Below, one piece after another: positions 17,393 through 27,084 of a stretch of DNA of 64,000 nucleotides; position 1 is the first letter of the stretch; each line of letters begins with the position of its first letter. Location: NCBI GenBank assembly GCA_015059925.1, contig SUZL01000012.1, forward strand, positions 1-64,000, given 5' to 3'. The notes under the pieces were generated by a model. That model was not told where the DNA came from. It ran no database searches and saw nothing but the letters and a program-made list of their open reading frames with translations. The position numbers and the translations under genes are program-made. Source of the stretch: Rikenellaceae bacterium. Its GTDB lineage: Bacteria > Bacteroidota > Bacteroidia > Bacteroidales > Rikenellaceae.

Positions 17393-17423
17393 CAAAGTTA
17401 ATAATATTCTTTTAATTTCCAAA
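17393..17423 (-). promoter_or_regulatory. Promoter of the zeta-like gene
   Basis: TTTG (17420-17423), a 19-nt spacer and TAACTTTG (17393-17400) form a full consensus. It implies a very short leader and supports the ATG at 17372. Confidence 0.75.
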
Positions 17424-17469
17424 TATCGCGCCCCTTTGCCTCGGCCCGCAGCTTCGCGCCCAAAAACAG

Positions 17470-17503
17470 AAAAGGCTGCCCGAGAGTTCTCGGACAGCCT
17501 TTT
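17470..17503 (-). terminator. Intrinsic terminator of greA
   Basis: A 13-bp stem (AGGCTGCCCGAGA/TCTCGGACAGCCT) with one mismatch lies 17 nt past the greA stop. T runs flank both sides. Confidence 0.85.
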
Positions 17504-17519
17504 TGTAGGGTGATTACTG

Positions 17520-17996
17520 TTAGATATTTATCTCCAGAATCTCAAACTTAAGCACGCCGGCGGGCACCGTTACCTCCACCACGTCGCCCTGCTTCTTGCC
17601 CAGCAACGCCTTTGCGATGGGCGTACCGATTGCGAGCTTGCCCTCGCGCAGGTTAGCCTCGTTCTCCGATACGATGGTGTATGTAACCTGCTTTTTGTTG
17701 TTGTGGTTCAGCAGTGTTACCTTGCTCAGGATCTGCACCTTGCTCTTGTCGATCTTCGACTCGTCGATGATGCGTGCATTGGTCAGCGTCTGCTCAAGTT
17801 TGGCTATCTTCAACTCGAGCAGGCCCTGTGCTTCGCGGGCCGCATCATACTCGGCGTTCTCCGACAGATCGCCCTTGTCGCGAGCCTCGGCAATCGCTGC
17901 CGAGATTGCGGGACGCTCCACCGAACGCATATGATGTAGCTCATCCTTAAGTTTTTGCATACCCTCTGCCGTCAGATAGATAATCTCATTTGCCAT
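17520..17996 (-). CDS. greA: Transcription elongation factor GreA
   Basis: The 158-aa protein has the N-terminal coiled coil (about residues 1-75) with the acidic tip GDLSENAEYDAA and a C-terminal FKBP-like domain (about residues 82-158). It stimulates RNA cleavage by backtracked RNA polymerase. The ATG at 17996 gives the standard MANEIIYLT start; the open frame extends further upstream but without family similarity. The leader from the -7 box at 18169 would be about 165 nt. Confidence 0.96.
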   Translation of the reverse strand: MANEIIYLTAEGMQKLKDELHHMRSVERPAISAAIAEARDKGDLSENAEYDAAREAQGLLELKIAKLEQTLTNARIIDESKIDKSKVQILSKVTLLNHNNKKQVTYTIVSENEANLREGKLAIGTPIAKALLGKKQGDVVEVTVPAGVLKFEILEINI

Positions 17997-18168
17997 ATTT
18001 ATAACAGTAAAAAAAGCCAGAATCCCAATCTGCTCTGCTCGCCTTTTTTGCGGGTTTCCGATAAGTCGGTGCAGTATCCCTAAACCTGCGCTTACTTGTC
18101 GTTTGCCCGCACTTAGGCGGCATCGGAGATTAGAATCCCGAATATTAGTATTAATCAATGTTATGTAA

Positions 18169-18176
18169 CAAAGATA
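18169..18176 (-). promoter_or_regulatory. Putative -7 box for greA
   Basis: TATCTTTG with an ATTG 20 nt further upstream (weak -33). It implies a long leader of about 165 nt that holds C-rich stem-forming sequence. Confidence 0.5.
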
Positions 18177-18235
18177 ATAATTTATTTCCGAACAAACAAT
18201 TTTTTTTGGCACAAAGTGTGCCTCTCACGACCATT

Positions 18236-19570
18236 ATGACATTGCTTTTTGTGATATACTCCCTATGGGCTACAATGGGGGCTTTATGGGTTATCGTGCG
18301 CCGCCTCGATCCCCTCTCGGCGTGGGTGTGGAGCCTGTCGATGCTCCTCTGCCCGCCTCTTGCCACGCTCCTCTATTGGTTTACGGCGCAACCCTCTTCC
18401 GCTGCTGCGACAGAGCCGCGTCGCTCGTCCGACACGCGCCTTCAACGCCTTATCCACTCGGAGTGCGGCAGTGCTGTAAGCCGACAAAACGCGCTTCGTC
18501 CCCTTCACAATGCCGACCAAACCTTCTGCGCCCTGATCCGCGATCTGCAGCGCGCACGAAGCGAGATTCTTATCCAGTACTACATCCTCGGCTGCGACCG
18601 TCTGGGACGTGCCGTTGCCCGTCTGCTTATGCGTCGTGCCCGCGCGGGCGTGCGTGTCTGTGTCCTCTACGATGCCATCGGCTCCTACTCCCTGCCCCGA
18701 CGCGAGCTGGAGCGCCTTCGACAGAGCGGCATACAGATCCGTGCGTGGGGCCGCCTGCGTTTCCCCCTCCTTCGTCCGCAACTCAACTGCCGCAACCACC
18801 GCAAGATAGTCGTTGTCGATGGCCATATAGCCTACATCGGCGGCATCAACATCGCCACGCGCTACGTCGATGGCGGTCGCCACGGCTTCTGGCGCGACGA
18901 ACATCTCCGCATCGAGGGCGATGTCGCGACGCACTTGCACGAACTCTTCCGCTCGGATTGGCTCTCGGCTGGCGGCGAAGAGCTGCTACCCCTCCCCGAG
19001 CAGAAGCAAAGCCGCCCCTCAAACCCCTCTCACCCACTCCAGATTATTCACAGTGCCGAGGGACCCACGCGCCACGCCCTAAGTCGTGCCATCATCGAGG
19101 CTATCTGCTCGGCCCGACACAATGTCCGCATCTCCACCCCCTACCTCCTCCCGCCGCCGGCGCTCCTTGAGGCGATCTGCATTGCGGCCCGCAGTGGGGT
19201 AGAGGTCGAACTGCTCATCCCCGCGCGCTCGGATGTCCGCATTGCGGGGTTGGCTGCCGAGGCTTTTATCCGCTACTGCGTAAGACACGGGGTGAAGATC
19301 TATCGCTACCGTAACGGATTTCTCCACTCCAAACTCATCACCATCGACGAGTCGGTTGCCATCGTCGGCTCGGCCAATCTCGACTACCGCAGCCTCTGCT
19401 ACAACCTCGAGGCCTCGGTTGCGATATACAGTCCCGCCCTTGTGCGCGAGTATAACTCCCGTTTCTACACCGACTTGGCTCTCTCCGAGCCCGTCAGCCG
19501 CCTCCAACGCCCGATCATCTCCCGCCTTCTTGCCGAGGGATTGGCCCGCCTTCTTGCCCCGCTGCTATAA
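18236..19570 (+). CDS. cls: Cardiolipin synthase (phospholipase D family)
   Basis: From the ATG at 18236 the protein is 444 aa; an earlier ATG at 18158 adds 26 residues with no family resemblance. Two N-terminal membrane helices (about residues 1-20 and 30-50) precede two HKD motifs: HRKIVVVDGHIAYIGG (about residue 190) and HSKLITIDESVAIVGSAN (about residue 365). The enzyme joins phosphatidylglycerol units to cardiolipin in the inner membrane. The gene is divergent from greA and convergent with plsX. Confidence 0.92.
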   Translation: MTLLFVIYSLWATMGALWVIVRRLDPLSAWVWSLSMLLCPPLATLLYWFTAQPSSAAATEPRRSSDTRLQRLIHSECGSAVSRQNALRPLHNADQTFCALIRDLQRARSEILIQYYILGCDRLGRAVARLLMRRARAGVRVCVLYDAIGSYSLPRRELERLRQSGIQIRAWGRLRFPLLRPQLNCRNHRKIVVVDGHIAYIGGINIATRYVDGGRHGFWRDEHLRIEGDVATHLHELFRSDWLSAGGEELLPLPEQKQSRPSNPSHPLQIIHSAEGPTRHALSRAIIEAICSARHNVRISTPYLLPPPALLEAICIAARSGVEVELLIPARSDVRIAGLAAEAFIRYCVRHGVKIYRYRNGFLHSKLITIDESVAIVGSANLDYRSLCYNLEASVAIYSPALVREYNSRFYTDLALSEPVSRLQRPIISRLLAEGLARLLAPLL

Positions 19571-19603
19571 AAAAAGAGCCTGTCCCAGAATCGGACAGGC
19601 TCT
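19568..19603 (-). terminator. Terminator shared by plsX and cls
   Basis: The stem AGAGCCTGTCC/GGACAGGCTCT has a strong T run leftward (for plsX) and a weak one rightward (for cls). Confidence 0.85.
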
Positions 19604-19624
19604 CTATATCTTTCGCAGAACGAT

Positions 19625-20659
19625 CTACTCCTCCGTAGCGGGCTCAAAGTCCTTGAACGCATCGCGGAGCTTGTCGCATACGCGGCTCTCGATGTTACGC
19701 TCCATCGTGCAGATCAGGCTGCAGATAGCCTTCGCCGACGATCCTCCGTGACCAATCATCACGGGAGAGTTGATACCGATCACGATCGTACCGCCCACGC
19801 TCTCGTAGTTCATCGCGTTCCAGAAGTTCTGGTGGTAGTAGAGCTTGGGGCATACGGGCTCCAATACGGGACGCATCAGATTCAGCAGCCACGGCTTGAA
19901 GGGCGTCAGACGCGAGTTGATGCGATACATCGCCTCGGCCATCTTCAGGATCACGTTACCCACGAATCCGTCAGCCACCACCACGTCGCAATACTTACCC
20001 GTGAAGATGTACGACGACTCCACGTTACCCACGAAGTTGATTCCCTTCTGCTCCTTCAGCAGATCGTACGTCGCTTTGGCTTGGGCATTACCTTTGCCCT
20101 CCTCCTCGCCGATATTGAGCAGTCCTACGCGGGGCTTCTCGATTCCGAGTACCGCCTCGGCAAAGATCGAACCCAGCAGACCATACTGCGCCAGCACCTC
20201 GGGCTTGGCATCCACGTTCAGACCTACGTCGAGCAGCAATCCGCGACGGTTCATCACGATAGGCATCAGCGTCGAGATTACGGGGCGAATCACACCCTTG
20301 ATCGGCTTTATGACCTGCATACAACCCACCATCATCGCACCCGTCGAGCCTGCGCTTGCGAATCCGTCGATCTTACCCTCCGCGAGATGGCGGAAACCTA
20401 CGGTCATACTCGAATCCTTCTTTGCGATGAATGCCTTTGCGGGATGGTCGCCCATCTCGATTACCTCGGTGGTGTGTACGATGTCGAAATTATCGGCCGA
20501 GCACTTGTGCTTTTTGAGCAGCTCACGAATACGCTTCTCGTCGCCGAACAGCACGATGCGGCTATCCTTCGCGATCTTCCTCAGAGCCATCACAGCGCCC
20601 TCCACAGCTACCTCGGGGGCGAAATCGCCACCCATAGCATCGATACCGATTTTTAACAT
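19625..20659 (-). CDS. plsX: Phosphate acyltransferase PlsX
   Basis: The 344-aa protein has the usual length and N-terminus (KIGIDAMGGDFAPE) of PlsX, which converts acyl-ACP to acyl-phosphate for phospholipid synthesis. It is the last gene of yceD-rpmF-plsX. In many bacteria fabH follows; here a terminator follows instead, so fabH must be elsewhere. A hairpin at 20695-20724 separates it from rpmF. Confidence 0.96.
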   Translation of the reverse strand: MLKIGIDAMGGDFAPEVAVEGAVMALRKIAKDSRIVLFGDEKRIRELLKKHKCSADNFDIVHTTEVIEMGDHPAKAFIAKKDSSMTVGFRHLAEGKIDGFASAGSTGAMMVGCMQVIKPIKGVIRPVISTLMPIVMNRRGLLLDVGLNVDAKPEVLAQYGLLGSIFAEAVLGIEKPRVGLLNIGEEEGKGNAQAKATYDLLKEQKGINFVGNVESSYIFTGKYCDVVVADGFVGNVILKMAEAMYRINSRLTPFKPWLLNLMRPVLEPVCPKLYYHQNFWNAMNYESVGGTIVIGINSPVMIGHGGSSAKAICSLICTMERNIESRVCDKLRDAFKDFEPATEE

Positions 20660-20694
20660 ATTAGGATTATTTAATCTCTATTAACAAAAATTAA

Positions 20695-20724
20695 GAGAGA
20701 GCACACCCCGAAGGAGGCTCTCTC
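20695..20724 (-). other. Hairpin between rpmF and plsX
   Basis: GAGAGAGC/GCTCTCTC encloses an inner stem with a TTCG loop. Only a weak T run follows, so it may be a partial terminator or an RNA-processing site that sets plsX level relative to rpmF. Confidence 0.5.
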
Positions 20725-20742
20725 CAATAGTAGTCAGCTACA

Positions 20743-20925
20743 CTACTCGGCCTTCTTCTCGATGGCCAACTTGCCGCGGTAGAAACCGCACTCGGGGCAT
20801 ACGCGGTGGTAGAGAACCGCAGAGCCGCAGTTAGAGCAAGTAACAACAGTAGGAACTACCGCCTTGTAGTGAGTTCTTCTCTTGTCGCGTCGTGTTGACG
20901 ACACTTTGTGTTTAGGATGTGCCAT
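20743..20925 (-). CDS. rpmF: 50S ribosomal protein L32
   Basis: The 60-aa basic protein has MAHPKHKVSSTRRDKRR at its start and a zinc ribbon with CSNC and CPEC pairs. It is the expected length. It lies between yceD and plsX, a common order. About 200 nt separate it from yceD; that spacer (20926-21126) has degenerate short CTTGCCAAT-like repeats and no gene. Confidence 0.98.
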   Translation of the reverse strand: MAHPKHKVSSTRRDKRRTHYKAVVPTVVTCSNCGSAVLYHRVCPECGFYRGKLAIEKKAE

Positions 20926-21126
20926 TTTACAATATTATTTTTTAGTTTATGTTTTGTTCGTTTTGTGTTTGCACCAATCTCTTGATGCTATTTTCGGCCT
21001 TCTGTCAGGGTGTTTCCAATGCCTGCAAATCTTACCAATCTTGCCAATTCTGCAAACCTGCCAAACCTGCCAATCTTGTCCGATCCGCCCGCATCGTCCG
21101 CCTTAATGCTTCCGACCTTCTATCTG

Positions 21127-21693
21127 TTACTCCTCTGCCCCCTCTAACTGAGCCTTCAATGCTGCCAACTTATTGAAGTCACCCTCGCTTATGCCGCTGT
21201 TATCGCTCTTCTCGGCTCGGGCCTCGATGGCCTCGATCTCCTTTTCGGTAGCGATAGTGAACCGCGCCAGCATATCGGGGTTGCATTCACCTTCGGGATG
21301 AACTCTCTGGTAGGGTAGTGAGAGCACAATGCTTTCGTAAATATATTGTGTGAGATCGACCTCGTTGTCAGCGGGATTCACCCACATCACCTCGCCGTCG
21401 TACTCACCCTCTTCGTCCGAGATCTTCACCACCAGCTCGCCCTCGTAGTCGATGGGCACGCTGCAAGGCTCCAAGCAGCGGTCGCACTCGCACGTTACCT
21501 CACCCTCGATCAGAAAATCGAACTCCAATTGACTCTCGCCCTTTCTCATCGTGGCCTTCACGCGGCAATCTCCGCCGAGAATATCCTTGCTCTGGTAAGC
21601 TGCAAACAAGGCATCACCGACCTCGAAATCGAAGTCGTAAGTACTGTTTTTCAGGCCTTTATATGCCACGGAATATTGTTTGCTAAGCTCCAT
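21127..21693 (-). CDS. yceD: DUF177 (YceD) family protein
   Basis: This 188-aa protein carries the DUF177 core with CECDRCLEPC near residues 75-85. The family is linked to 23S rRNA processing and is almost always next to rpmF. The C-terminal tail is acidic and ends in ALKAQLEGAEE. A full promoter lies 19 nt upstream, so yceD is the first gene of the operon. Confidence 0.92.
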   Translation of the reverse strand: MELSKQYSVAYKGLKNSTYDFDFEVGDALFAAYQSKDILGGDCRVKATMRKGESQLEFDFLIEGEVTCECDRCLEPCSVPIDYEGELVVKISDEEGEYDGEVMWVNPADNEVDLTQYIYESIVLSLPYQRVHPEGECNPDMLARFTIATEKEIEAIEARAEKSDNSGISEGDFNKLAALKAQLEGAEE

Positions 21694-21711
21694 CTCGCAC
21701 TAAATAGCAGG

Positions 21712-21743
21712 CAAAAGTACAAATTTTTCACAAATTCTGCAAA
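21712..21743 (-). promoter_or_regulatory. Promoter of yceD-rpmF-plsX
   Basis: TTTG (21740-21743), a 20-nt spacer and TACTTTTG (21712-21719) form a full consensus. Confidence 0.8.
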
Positions 21744-21750
21744 TAATTGT

Positions 21751-21758
21751 TATTTTTG
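21751..21758 (+). promoter_or_regulatory. Putative -7 box for the 21845 gene
   Basis: TATTTTTG faces rightward, divergent from the yceD promoter. No good -33 element is seen. Confidence 0.4.
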
Positions 21759-21844
21759 TATCGACGTAATGTAACTAATTTTCATCAATTAACCTTTTTC
21801 CGCCTCCGCATGGCCTGCAGCGCCCGTCGGTGGCGCAACGATTT

Positions 21845-22234
21845 ATGGCAAAAAAGTTTAACATTCAGATACGCAGCACCTACCCCGAGATCTGGCGCTA
21901 CAACATCGCCATCTCGTGCGGCTGCACCGACGCCGCAGGTCAGGTTGTCGAAGTCGTGGGCGAGCAGGACAATGTTGCCGCCGTCGGCTCAAACCTCAAG
22001 GCTGCCCCTGAGGGCTTCTCGCTGCCCCGCGAGGTGCGCCTCTCAACGCCCGAGGCGGAGGGTATCCTCGCCTATATCTATCTTGTCCCCCACACGCTTC
22101 CTTCGGAGCGCGACATTGCCGAGACGGAGCCCTTCAAACTCAGCGTCAAGGTCTCTGCCGGCCGCGATATTATATATAATGTAACGCACAAGGTAAATCA
22201 GTGGTCGGGCACATCGATCGAGCTGAAACTCTAA
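21845..22234 (+). CDS. Conserved hypothetical protein
   Basis: The 129-aa protein begins MAKKFNIQIRSTYPEIWRYN; a GTG five codons earlier is the only other start. It has no signal peptide or membrane segment. The alternating pattern suggests an all-beta fold. I do not recognise a function. It is divergent from yceD and shares a bidirectional terminator with gap. Confidence 0.75.
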   Translation: MAKKFNIQIRSTYPEIWRYNIAISCGCTDAAGQVVEVVGEQDNVAAVGSNLKAAPEGFSLPREVRLSTPEAEGILAYIYLVPHTLPSERDIAETEPFKLSVKVSAGRDIIYNVTHKVNQWSGTSIELKL

Positions 22235-22275
22235 TCCGAGACTCTAAACCGACTTTGCGTCTATTTCAAATAAAT

Positions 22276-22312
22276 AAAAAAAGGCTGCAACCTTTCGGGT
22301 CGCAGCCTTTTT
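22276..22312. terminator. Bidirectional terminator between the 21845 gene and gap
   Basis: A GGCTGC/GCAGCC stem with a TTTC loop region has A runs before and T runs after, serving both convergent genes. Confidence 0.85.
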
Positions 22313-22328
22313 ATTTGATCAGTCAATA

Positions 22329-23387
<1,059 letters not shown>

Positions 23388-23396
23388 TTAACAGCG

Positions 23397-23428
23397 CAAA
23401 ATTATACATTTTCGCACTATAAAACAAA
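23397..23428 (-). promoter_or_regulatory. Promoter of gap
   Basis: TTTG (23425-23428), a 20-nt spacer and TAATTTTG (23397-23404) form a full consensus, with a leader of about 45 nt. Confidence 0.8.
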
Positions 23429-23505
23429 TTTTCAGCAGCCAAAAAAATAATATTTTTTACAAACTTAACAATCTGTTAACCTGACGCGAGCATAATTCGC
23501 TCTCT

Positions 23506-24258
23506 TTACAACGCTCCGCGTGCGCGCTTTGCCATTGCCGATGCGAAAACGAAATCCGCCAGCTCCTGATTCTCAGCGTGCAGAATATCCTTGTTCGTAC
23601 CCTCCCACCATTTGTTTCCTTCGTAGATGAATACGATCTTCTCGCCGATCTCCATTACGGAGTTCATATCGTGCGTATTGATGATTGTCGTTATGTTGTA
23701 CTCTTTGGTGATGTCGTGAATCAGGTTGTCGATCACGATCGAGGTCTGCGGATCCAATCCCGAGTTGGGCTCGTCGCAGAAGAGGTATCGCGGGTTGAGC
23801 ACGATGGCTCGTGCGATGGCGGCACGCTTGACCATTCCGCCACTGAGCTCCGAGGGGTAGAGGTGGTGCGCATTGTCCAGATTTACACGCTTTAGGCAGT
23901 AATTCACCCTCTCCATCTTCTCCTCCTCCGACTTGTCGGTGAATAGGTCTAACGGCAGCTTCACATTCTCCGCCACGGTCGATGCGTCGAGCAGCGCTCC
24001 GCCCTGAAAGATCATACCCACATCCTTGCGTATTGCCTTGCGGGCGCGGAAGTCGAGCTTCGAGAAGCATACGTCGTCGTAGTAGATCGCCCCCTCATCC
24101 ACCTCGTGCAGGCCCACGAGCGATTTGAGCAGCACGGTCTTACCCGAGCCGCTACGGCCGATGATGAGGTTGCACTGTCCCGTTCCGAACTCCACCGAAA
24201 TATCATTCAGTACGGTGCGTCCGTCGAACGACTTTACTATATTTTCCGCCTTGATCAC
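23506..24258 (-). CDS. ABC transporter ATP-binding protein, MlaF type
   Basis: The 250-aa ATPase has Walker A (GRSGSGKT, about residue 36), the signature LSGGMVKRAAIARAI (about residue 137), Walker B (YLFCDEPNSGLDP) and a switch His in NTHDM. The sequence fits the Mla/Ttg2 lipid-transport family. It starts at GTG overlapping the permease stop (GTGA), so translation is coupled. No MCE-domain substrate protein is adjacent; the partner must be elsewhere. Confidence 0.92.
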   Translation of the reverse strand: MIKAENIVKSFDGRTVLNDISVEFGTGQCNLIIGRSGSGKTVLLKSLVGLHEVDEGAIYYDDVCFSKLDFRARKAIRKDVGMIFQGGALLDASTVAENVKLPLDLFTDKSEEEKMERVNYCLKRVNLDNAHHLYPSELSGGMVKRAAIARAIVLNPRYLFCDEPNSGLDPQTSIVIDNLIHDITKEYNITTIINTHDMNSVMEIGEKIVFIYEGNKWWEGTNKDILHAENQELADFVFASAMAKRARGAL

Positions 24259-24998
24259 GTTCTTAAGAGTTGAGTTAATATAAGGTTGCAGATCATAATC
24301 ACGATCGAGCTGATCACTACGGCCTGCGTCGAAGCCTTACCCACCTCGAGCGAATTGCCCTTGGCGTAGTAGCCGCAGTAGGCCGAGATGCTGGTGATGA
24401 AGAATGCGAAGAAGACCATCTTCGTCAGCGCATACCATATCTCGCTGGTGTAGAAGCAGTATTTCAGTCCGTCGATATACTCTACGGGGTTCATAATACC
24501 CGTCAAAACAGCAATTCCATATCCTCCGCCGATTCCGATCAGCATACTGAAGATAGCGAGGAACGGGAAGAAGAACACCGTCGCCAGAATCTTCGGCAGA
24601 ATCAGATACGATGCCGAGTTCACACCCATAATCTCCAGCGCATCGATCTGCTCCGTGATACGCATCGTACCGATCTCGGATGCGATGTTCGATCCCACCT
24701 TACCTGCCAGAATCAGCGCCACGACCGTTGATGAAAACTCCAGAATCATCACCTCTCGCGTCGCGTAGCCGATCATAAACTGCGGGATAAAGGGCGATTC
24801 GAGCGTGATAGCCATCTGCAACGTTACGGCCGAGCCGATAAATACCGAGATTATGGCCGTCAGTCCGATTGAGTTCAGGCCCAATGCCTCCATTTCGTGC
24901 ATAATGCGCGTGTAGTAGATTCGCATCTTCTCGGGACGCGAAAACACCTTCTGCATCAGCAGCACATACCTGCCTATCGATTCAAAGATAGCTAACAT
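24255..24998 (-). CDS. ABC transporter permease, MlaE family
   Basis: The 247-aa inner-membrane protein has about five hydrophobic helices and the conserved MlaE core, including the EIGTMRITEQIDALEIMG cytoplasmic stretch (about residues 115-132). It should move phospholipids between the membranes with the ATPase encoded just downstream. It overlaps its upstream neighbour by one base (TAATG). Confidence 0.93.
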   Translation of the reverse strand: MLAIFESIGRYVLLMQKVFSRPEKMRIYYTRIMHEMEALGLNSIGLTAIISVFIGSAVTLQMAITLESPFIPQFMIGYATREVMILEFSSTVVALILAGKVGSNIASEIGTMRITEQIDALEIMGVNSASYLILPKILATVFFFPFLAIFSMLIGIGGGYGIAVLTGIMNPVEYIDGLKYCFYTSEIWYALTKMVFFAFFITSISAYCGYYAKGNSLEVGKASTQAVVISSIVIMICNLILTQLLRT

Positions 24999-25372
24999 TA
25001 CTTCTCCTGCTTGACCTCCTCAAAATCAACATAATCGCCCACCGAGTCGCTTACGCGCTTGGGCGGCTGCTCCGTTGTCGAATATACCTTCACGTCGCCC
25101 TCTTGGCTTGCTCCCCTGCGGGTGTAGTCGTAGCTGCGCTGCGAGTAGGTGTAGCCGCCCGCGCCCGACTGTCGCGCCTCATCCTCGATCTTGCGGCTTG
25201 CGCGTCGCACGCGATAGAGAAGGTAGAGCGGGATGGCCATCAGCAATAGCAATACGATGGCAATCACACCGAGCAGCACCCCGAATGTCGAGGGTGCAAA
25301 GACCAGCAGCATCACGATGATGATCGTGGTCAGAGGGTTGCGCTGAATAAAATTTATAATCGAATCTATCAT
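24998..25372 (-). CDS. DUF4834 family small membrane protein
   Basis: The 124-aa protein has a hydrophobic stretch at about residues 15-50 that makes one or two membrane helices, then a polar tail with several Tyr and Arg. It fits the Bacteroidetes DUF4834 family of unknown function. It is the first gene in the transcript with mlaE and mlaF, which suggests a link with envelope lipid transport. Confidence 0.82.
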   Translation of the reverse strand: MIDSIINFIQRNPLTTIIIVMLLVFAPSTFGVLLGVIAIVLLLLMAIPLYLLYRVRRASRKIEDEARQSGAGGYTYSQRSYDYTRRGASQEGDVKVYSTTEQPPKRVSDSVGDYVDFEEVKQEK

Positions 25373-25448
25373 TTTCTGTTCCGTCTTGTTTGTTCTCTTT
25401 CTGTTCCGGCCGACCCGATTGCGCGAGCGGACGGAATAAAAATCTTCG

Positions 25449-25456
25449 CAAATTTA
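25449..25456 (-). promoter_or_regulatory. Putative -7 box for DUF4834-mlaEF
   Basis: TAAATTTG lies about 77 nt upstream of the start. The -33 region reads TTTC, so it is weak. Confidence 0.45.
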
Positions 25457-25509
25457 CAAAAAAATCGTCATTCCGTGAAATATCTGTTCGCGGTGTGGAT
25501 AAAAAGTAT

Positions 25510-25517
25510 TAATTTTG
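25510..25517 (+). promoter_or_regulatory. Putative -7 box for purB
   Basis: TAATTTTG lies 22 nt before the purB start. No clear -33 element. Confidence 0.5.
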
Positions 25518-25539
25518 AAGCCAAATAATCCGATTTAAT

Positions 25540-26883
25540 ATGTCACATCAACTTTTATCTATCTCGCCGGTCGATGGCCGCTATAACAAAGTAACGTCAG
25601 CTTTGTCGAATTATTTTTCGGAGTACGCACTTATTCGCTACCGCGTTCGCGTTGAGGTCGAGTATTTCATCGCCCTGTGCGAGCTTCCTCTTCCGCAGCT
25701 TGCGGGTGTTCCGAAGTCGGCTTACGATGAGCTTCGCAAGCTCTATACCGACTTTACGATGGAGGATGCGCTCCACGTCAAGGAGATCGAGAGCGTAACG
25801 AACCACGACGTCAAGGCTGTGGAGTACCTTCTCAAGGAGAAGCTCGAGCAGTTGGGCTTGAACGACTACCGCGAGTTCGTTCACTTTGGTCTGACCTCAC
25901 AGGATATCAACAATACGGCCACTCCGCTGCTTTTGGAGGAGGCCCTCACGGAGGTCTATCTGCCCGCGCTGCACGAGCTCATCGACAAGATCTACACTCT
26001 GGCCGAGCAGTGGGAGGATGTGCCGATGCTCGCCCACACTCACGGCCAGCCCGCCTCGCCCACACGTCTGGGCAAGGAGTTCAAGGTCTTCGTCGAGCGT
26101 CTGGAGCGTCAGGTCGATCTGTTGCAGGACGTTGAGCCTATGGCCAAGTTTGGTGGCGCTACGGGCGGCTTCAATGCCCACCACGTTGCCTACCCCGATA
26201 TCGATTGGGTAGAGTTCGGCAACAACTTCGTCGATTCTCTGGGCTTGGTGCGCGCGCAGTACACCACCCAGATCGAGCACTACGACAATCTGGCCGCTAC
26301 GTTCGACGCGATGAAGCGCATCAACACCATCCTTATGGATCTCGCGCGCGATATGTGGACCTATATATCTATGGAGTACTTCCGCCAGCAGGTCAAGAAG
26401 GGCGAGGTTGGCTCGTCGGCTATGCCCCACAAGGTCAATCCCATCGACTTCGAGAATGCCGAGGGTAACTTCGGCGTTGCCAACGCCATCTACGAGCACT
26501 TGGCCTCGAAGCTCCCCATCTCGCGTATGCAGCGCGATCTGACCGACTCGACCGTTCTGCGCAACGTCGGAGTCCCCGTTGCCCACACCCTTATCGGTTT
26601 TAGCTCATTGCAGAAGGGCTTGGGTAAGGTTATCCTTAACGAGGCGGCTCTGGCGGCCGATCTGGAGGATAATTGGGCTGTCGTAGCGGAGGCTATGCAG
26701 ACCATCCTGCGCCGCGAGGCATACCCCAACCCCTACGAGGCTCTGAAGGCCCTCACCCGCACGGGCGGCCACATCACCGAGCAGACCATCAAGGAGTTTG
26801 TCGAGACACTAGACGTTGCCGAGAGCGTTAAGGAGGAGTTGCGAGCTATTACTCCCCACAACTACGTCGGTATGGTAAAATAG
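25540..26883 (+). CDS. purB: Adenylosuccinate lyase
   Basis: The 447-aa enzyme belongs to the fumarase/aspartase superfamily with the signature SSAMPHKVNPIDFEN (about residues 291-305). It makes AMP from adenylosuccinate and AICAR from SAICAR in purine synthesis. It is monocistronic. Its stop codon lies in the left arm of the 26878-26997 palindrome, so that element forms the start of the 3' UTR. Confidence 0.97.
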   Translation: MSHQLLSISPVDGRYNKVTSALSNYFSEYALIRYRVRVEVEYFIALCELPLPQLAGVPKSAYDELRKLYTDFTMEDALHVKEIESVTNHDVKAVEYLLKEKLEQLGLNDYREFVHFGLTSQDINNTATPLLLEEALTEVYLPALHELIDKIYTLAEQWEDVPMLAHTHGQPASPTRLGKEFKVFVERLERQVDLLQDVEPMAKFGGATGGFNAHHVAYPDIDWVEFGNNFVDSLGLVRAQYTTQIEHYDNLAATFDAMKRINTILMDLARDMWTYISMEYFRQQVKKGEVGSSAMPHKVNPIDFENAEGNFGVANAIYEHLASKLPISRMQRDLTDSTVLRNVGVPVAHTLIGFSSLQKGLGKVILNEAALAADLEDNWAVVAEAMQTILRREAYPNPYEALKALTRTGGHITEQTIKEFVETLDVAESVKEELRAITPHNYVGMVK

Positions 26884-26997
26884 TCTAACAAGGTAATTTC
26901 TGCATTACGCTCGGCCTCAAAATCCTCACATACGCTTAGTATGCTGCGGTTTTAAGGCCATCGCAAGCCTTGAAATTCCTCTTGTTATACTATTTTA
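26878..26997 (+). repeat. 3'-UTR palindromic element, copy A
   Basis: An imperfect palindrome of about 120 nt follows purB. The outer arms AAATAGT..TAACAAG and CTTGTTATACTATTT pair, an inner stem pairs GGCCTCAAAATCC with GGTTTTAAGGCC, and the centre is CACATACG..AGTATGCTG. The same core occurs at 32254, 43417 and 62723. A terminator follows at 27008. Confidence 0.85.
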
Positions 26998-27007
26998 GGT
27001 ATAAAAG

Positions 27008-27045
27008 AAAAAGCCTGTTTGCATTTAGCAGACAGGCTCTTTTTT
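27008..27045. terminator. Bidirectional terminator of purB and the VOC gene
   Basis: AGCCTGTTTGC/GCAGACAGGCT with T runs on both strands lies between convergent genes. Confidence 0.88.
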
Positions 27046-27054
27046 ATGGAAATT

Positions 27055-27081
27055 GCGTAACGCAAAAATCACCTTGCTATA
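27055..27081 (-). repeat. Fragment of the 3'-UTR palindromic element
   Basis: Read leftward, TAGCAAGGTGATTTTTGCG continuing into TTACGC matches the left arm of copy C (43417). It lies 3 nt past the VOC stop, and the right half is missing. Confidence 0.7.
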
Positions 27082-27084
27082 AAT

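Noticed and set aside
17997..18212. N-terminal extension of greA
   Set aside because: The extra 72 codons have no GreA likeness and precede the standard MANEII start; the -7 box at 18169 lies inside them.
19748..20656. 302-codon rightward ORF opposite plsX
   Set aside because: Antisense shadow of a well-conserved enzyme.
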